A stretch of 64,000 nt of DNA from an uncultured Acidimicrobiaceae bacterium (lineage in GTDB: Bacteria; Actinomycetota; Acidimicrobiia; Acidimicrobiales; UBA10347). The position numbers and the translations under genes were made by a program. The notes beneath the pieces were generated by a model. The model had not been told where the DNA came from. It made no database searches and saw only the letters and a program-made list of their open reading frames with translations. Below, in pieces: positions 63,425-64,000 of this stretch; positions within the stretch are counted from its first letter, which is position 1; each line of letters begins with the position of its first letter. Where the stretch lies: the NCBI GenBank assembly GCA_905182135.1, contig CAJJAG010000003.1:1-64000 (forward strand). Direction: 5' to 3'.

Positions 63425-64000
63425 TCACGAACTGAGGTTGATTGACACCGGGGCTTCCATCAAACGAACAGTGCATGTACCCATATCGATGGGGGGCGTG
63501 ACCTCAGTGACCAGCAAGTTGGCGATGCGGTTGATTTCATCGCTTGCGGGGCCTTCTCCGAGCGAACTCGGCTGGCCAATGTCGCCACCTTGGGCGACCG
63601 CAGTGTCGATTGGAATCTGGCCCAGTAGTGGTACGCCGAGATCGTTGGCCAGATTCTCTCCACCCCCACTTCCAAAGATCGGATAGCTCTCGCCGTCAGG
63701 GGTTACGAATGCACTCATGTTCTCGATCACACCAGCAATCCGCAGATAGTTCTTACGTCCCATGCTGGCTGCCCGAGCGGCAACCTTTTGTGCCGCAATC
63801 GCTGGCGTGGTCACGATGACCATCTCGGCCCGAGGCAGCATTTTAGCCAACCCCATTTGTACATCGCCGGTACCTGGCGGCATGTCGATGAACAGGTAAT
63901 CCATATCGCCCCAGCGCACGTCTTCAAGGAAGTGCTGTACGGCGCGATTCAGAATCAGACCTCGCCACATCAGCGCGGTTTCTTCTTGGTCGACCAGAAA
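63425..64000 (-). CDS. Mrp/NBP35-type ATPase, iron-sulfur carrier (3' part)
   Basis: The frame is open to the window edge, so the start and the P-loop lie to the right of the window. The visible part is the last 190 residues of an Mrp/ApbC P-loop protein, which carries or transfers Fe-S clusters: LFIDMPPGTGDVQMGLAKML (switch region), ATPase block IVTTPAIAAQKVAARAASMG, and GVIENMSAFVTPDGESYPIF followed by GSGGGENLANDLGVPLLGQIP. The C-terminus carries a short extra tail. The usual CPxC motif is not seen in this part; IENMSAF-type segments often carry MSxFxCPxC, and here Cys is absent. Confidence 0.9.
   Translation of the reverse strand, partial: FLVDQEETALMWRGLILNRAVQHFLEDVRWGDMDYLFIDMPPGTGDVQMGLAKMLPRAEMVIVTTPAIAAQKVAARAASMGRKNYLRIAGVIENMSAFVTPDGESYPIFGSGGGENLANDLGVPLLGQIPIDTAVAQGGDIGQPSSLGEGPASDEINRIANLLVTEVTPPIDMGTCTVRLMEAPVSINLSS

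Noticed and set aside
1-64000. CRISPR arrays, insertion sequences, prophage genes, rRNA operon
   Set aside because: Only short two- or three-unit tandem repeats occur. No transposase, integrase, phage structural or cas-like protein and no rRNA sequence was recognised.

Overview
The window is GC-rich bacterial chromosome from a member of the Actinomycetota. The best fit is an uncultured aquatic Acidimicrobiia-type lineage. This placement is inferred from gene content: two WhiB-family regulators, an F420-type LLM oxidoreductase, a mycothiol-nitroreductase-type DsbA protein, an SCO6745-family protein, a maltokinase-cap protein, an LPxTG surface protein, a topoisomerase I with a Lys/Ala tail, and HelD. 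It is mostly housekeeping and catabolic sequence. I see no prophage, insertion sequence, CRISPR array or rRNA. One tRNA gene (Thr-CGT) is present.

Layout. 1-5.2 kb: a broken pstS 5' end, a Nudix hydrolase next to polyphosphate kinase, and an HtrA/DegP-type protease. 5.5-9.1 kb: WhiB, thiolase, MFS transporter, a short TatA and a second WhiB. 9.4-13 kb: two coupled SDR dehydrogenases and a large VWA protein. 14-19.8 kb: CoaA, a GH1-like protein with an altered active site, a PhnZ/COG4341-like HD protein, an odd AT-rich patch with a tiny ORF, an LPxTG protein and an LLM oxidoreductase. 19.9-28.4 kb: a double CaiB CoA-transferase, a DUF1800/DUF1501 pair, an SCO6745-family protein, tRNA-Thr and an S9 peptidase. 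28.4-41.9 kb: holB-tmk, MFS, topA, nhaA, an RsbW/STAS pair, an MrfA-type helicase, dtd and lnt. 41.9-43.0 kb: two minus-strand genes that are continuous only if an in-frame UGA is read through. 43.4-54.1 kb: amidase, small enzymes, an amidohydrolase, an aldo-keto reductase and the hemE-cgoX-flavoprotein cluster. 54.2-64 kb: HAD phosphatase, HelD, FxsA, an MBL-fold protein with a degenerate metal site, a PhyH dioxygenase, an RNA methyltransferase with broken neighbours, and the 3' part of an Mrp ATPase.

The main discovery candidate is at 41908-43012: two adjacent likely selenoprotein genes that conventional gene calling would truncate or miss. One is a DsbA/Rv2466c-like reductase in which the first Cys of the CPWC motif is UGA (UPWC). 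The other is a roughly 99-residue protein resembling the HesB-like / 'CC/Se motif' selenoprotein family, with UGA at codon 30. A 6-bp stem capped by a GGUC loop starts 15 nt after that UGA, closely resembling the bacterial SECIS of E. coli fdhF. Directly downstream lies an apolipoprotein N-acyltransferase whose catalytic Cys position is Ser. No Sec machinery genes (selA, selB, selC, selD) are visible in the window, so selenocysteine use by this organism is an inference to be tested in the rest of the genome.

Several other genes keep their fold but have lost catalytic residues (GH1-like, MBL-like), and a few are interrupted (pstS, 60982-61660, 62583-63174). Functionally the window combines phosphate storage, acyl-CoA and lipid-type catabolism (thiolase, SDRs, CoA-transferase, PhyH, amidohydrolase), haem synthesis, nucleic-acid maintenance and envelope biogenesis.
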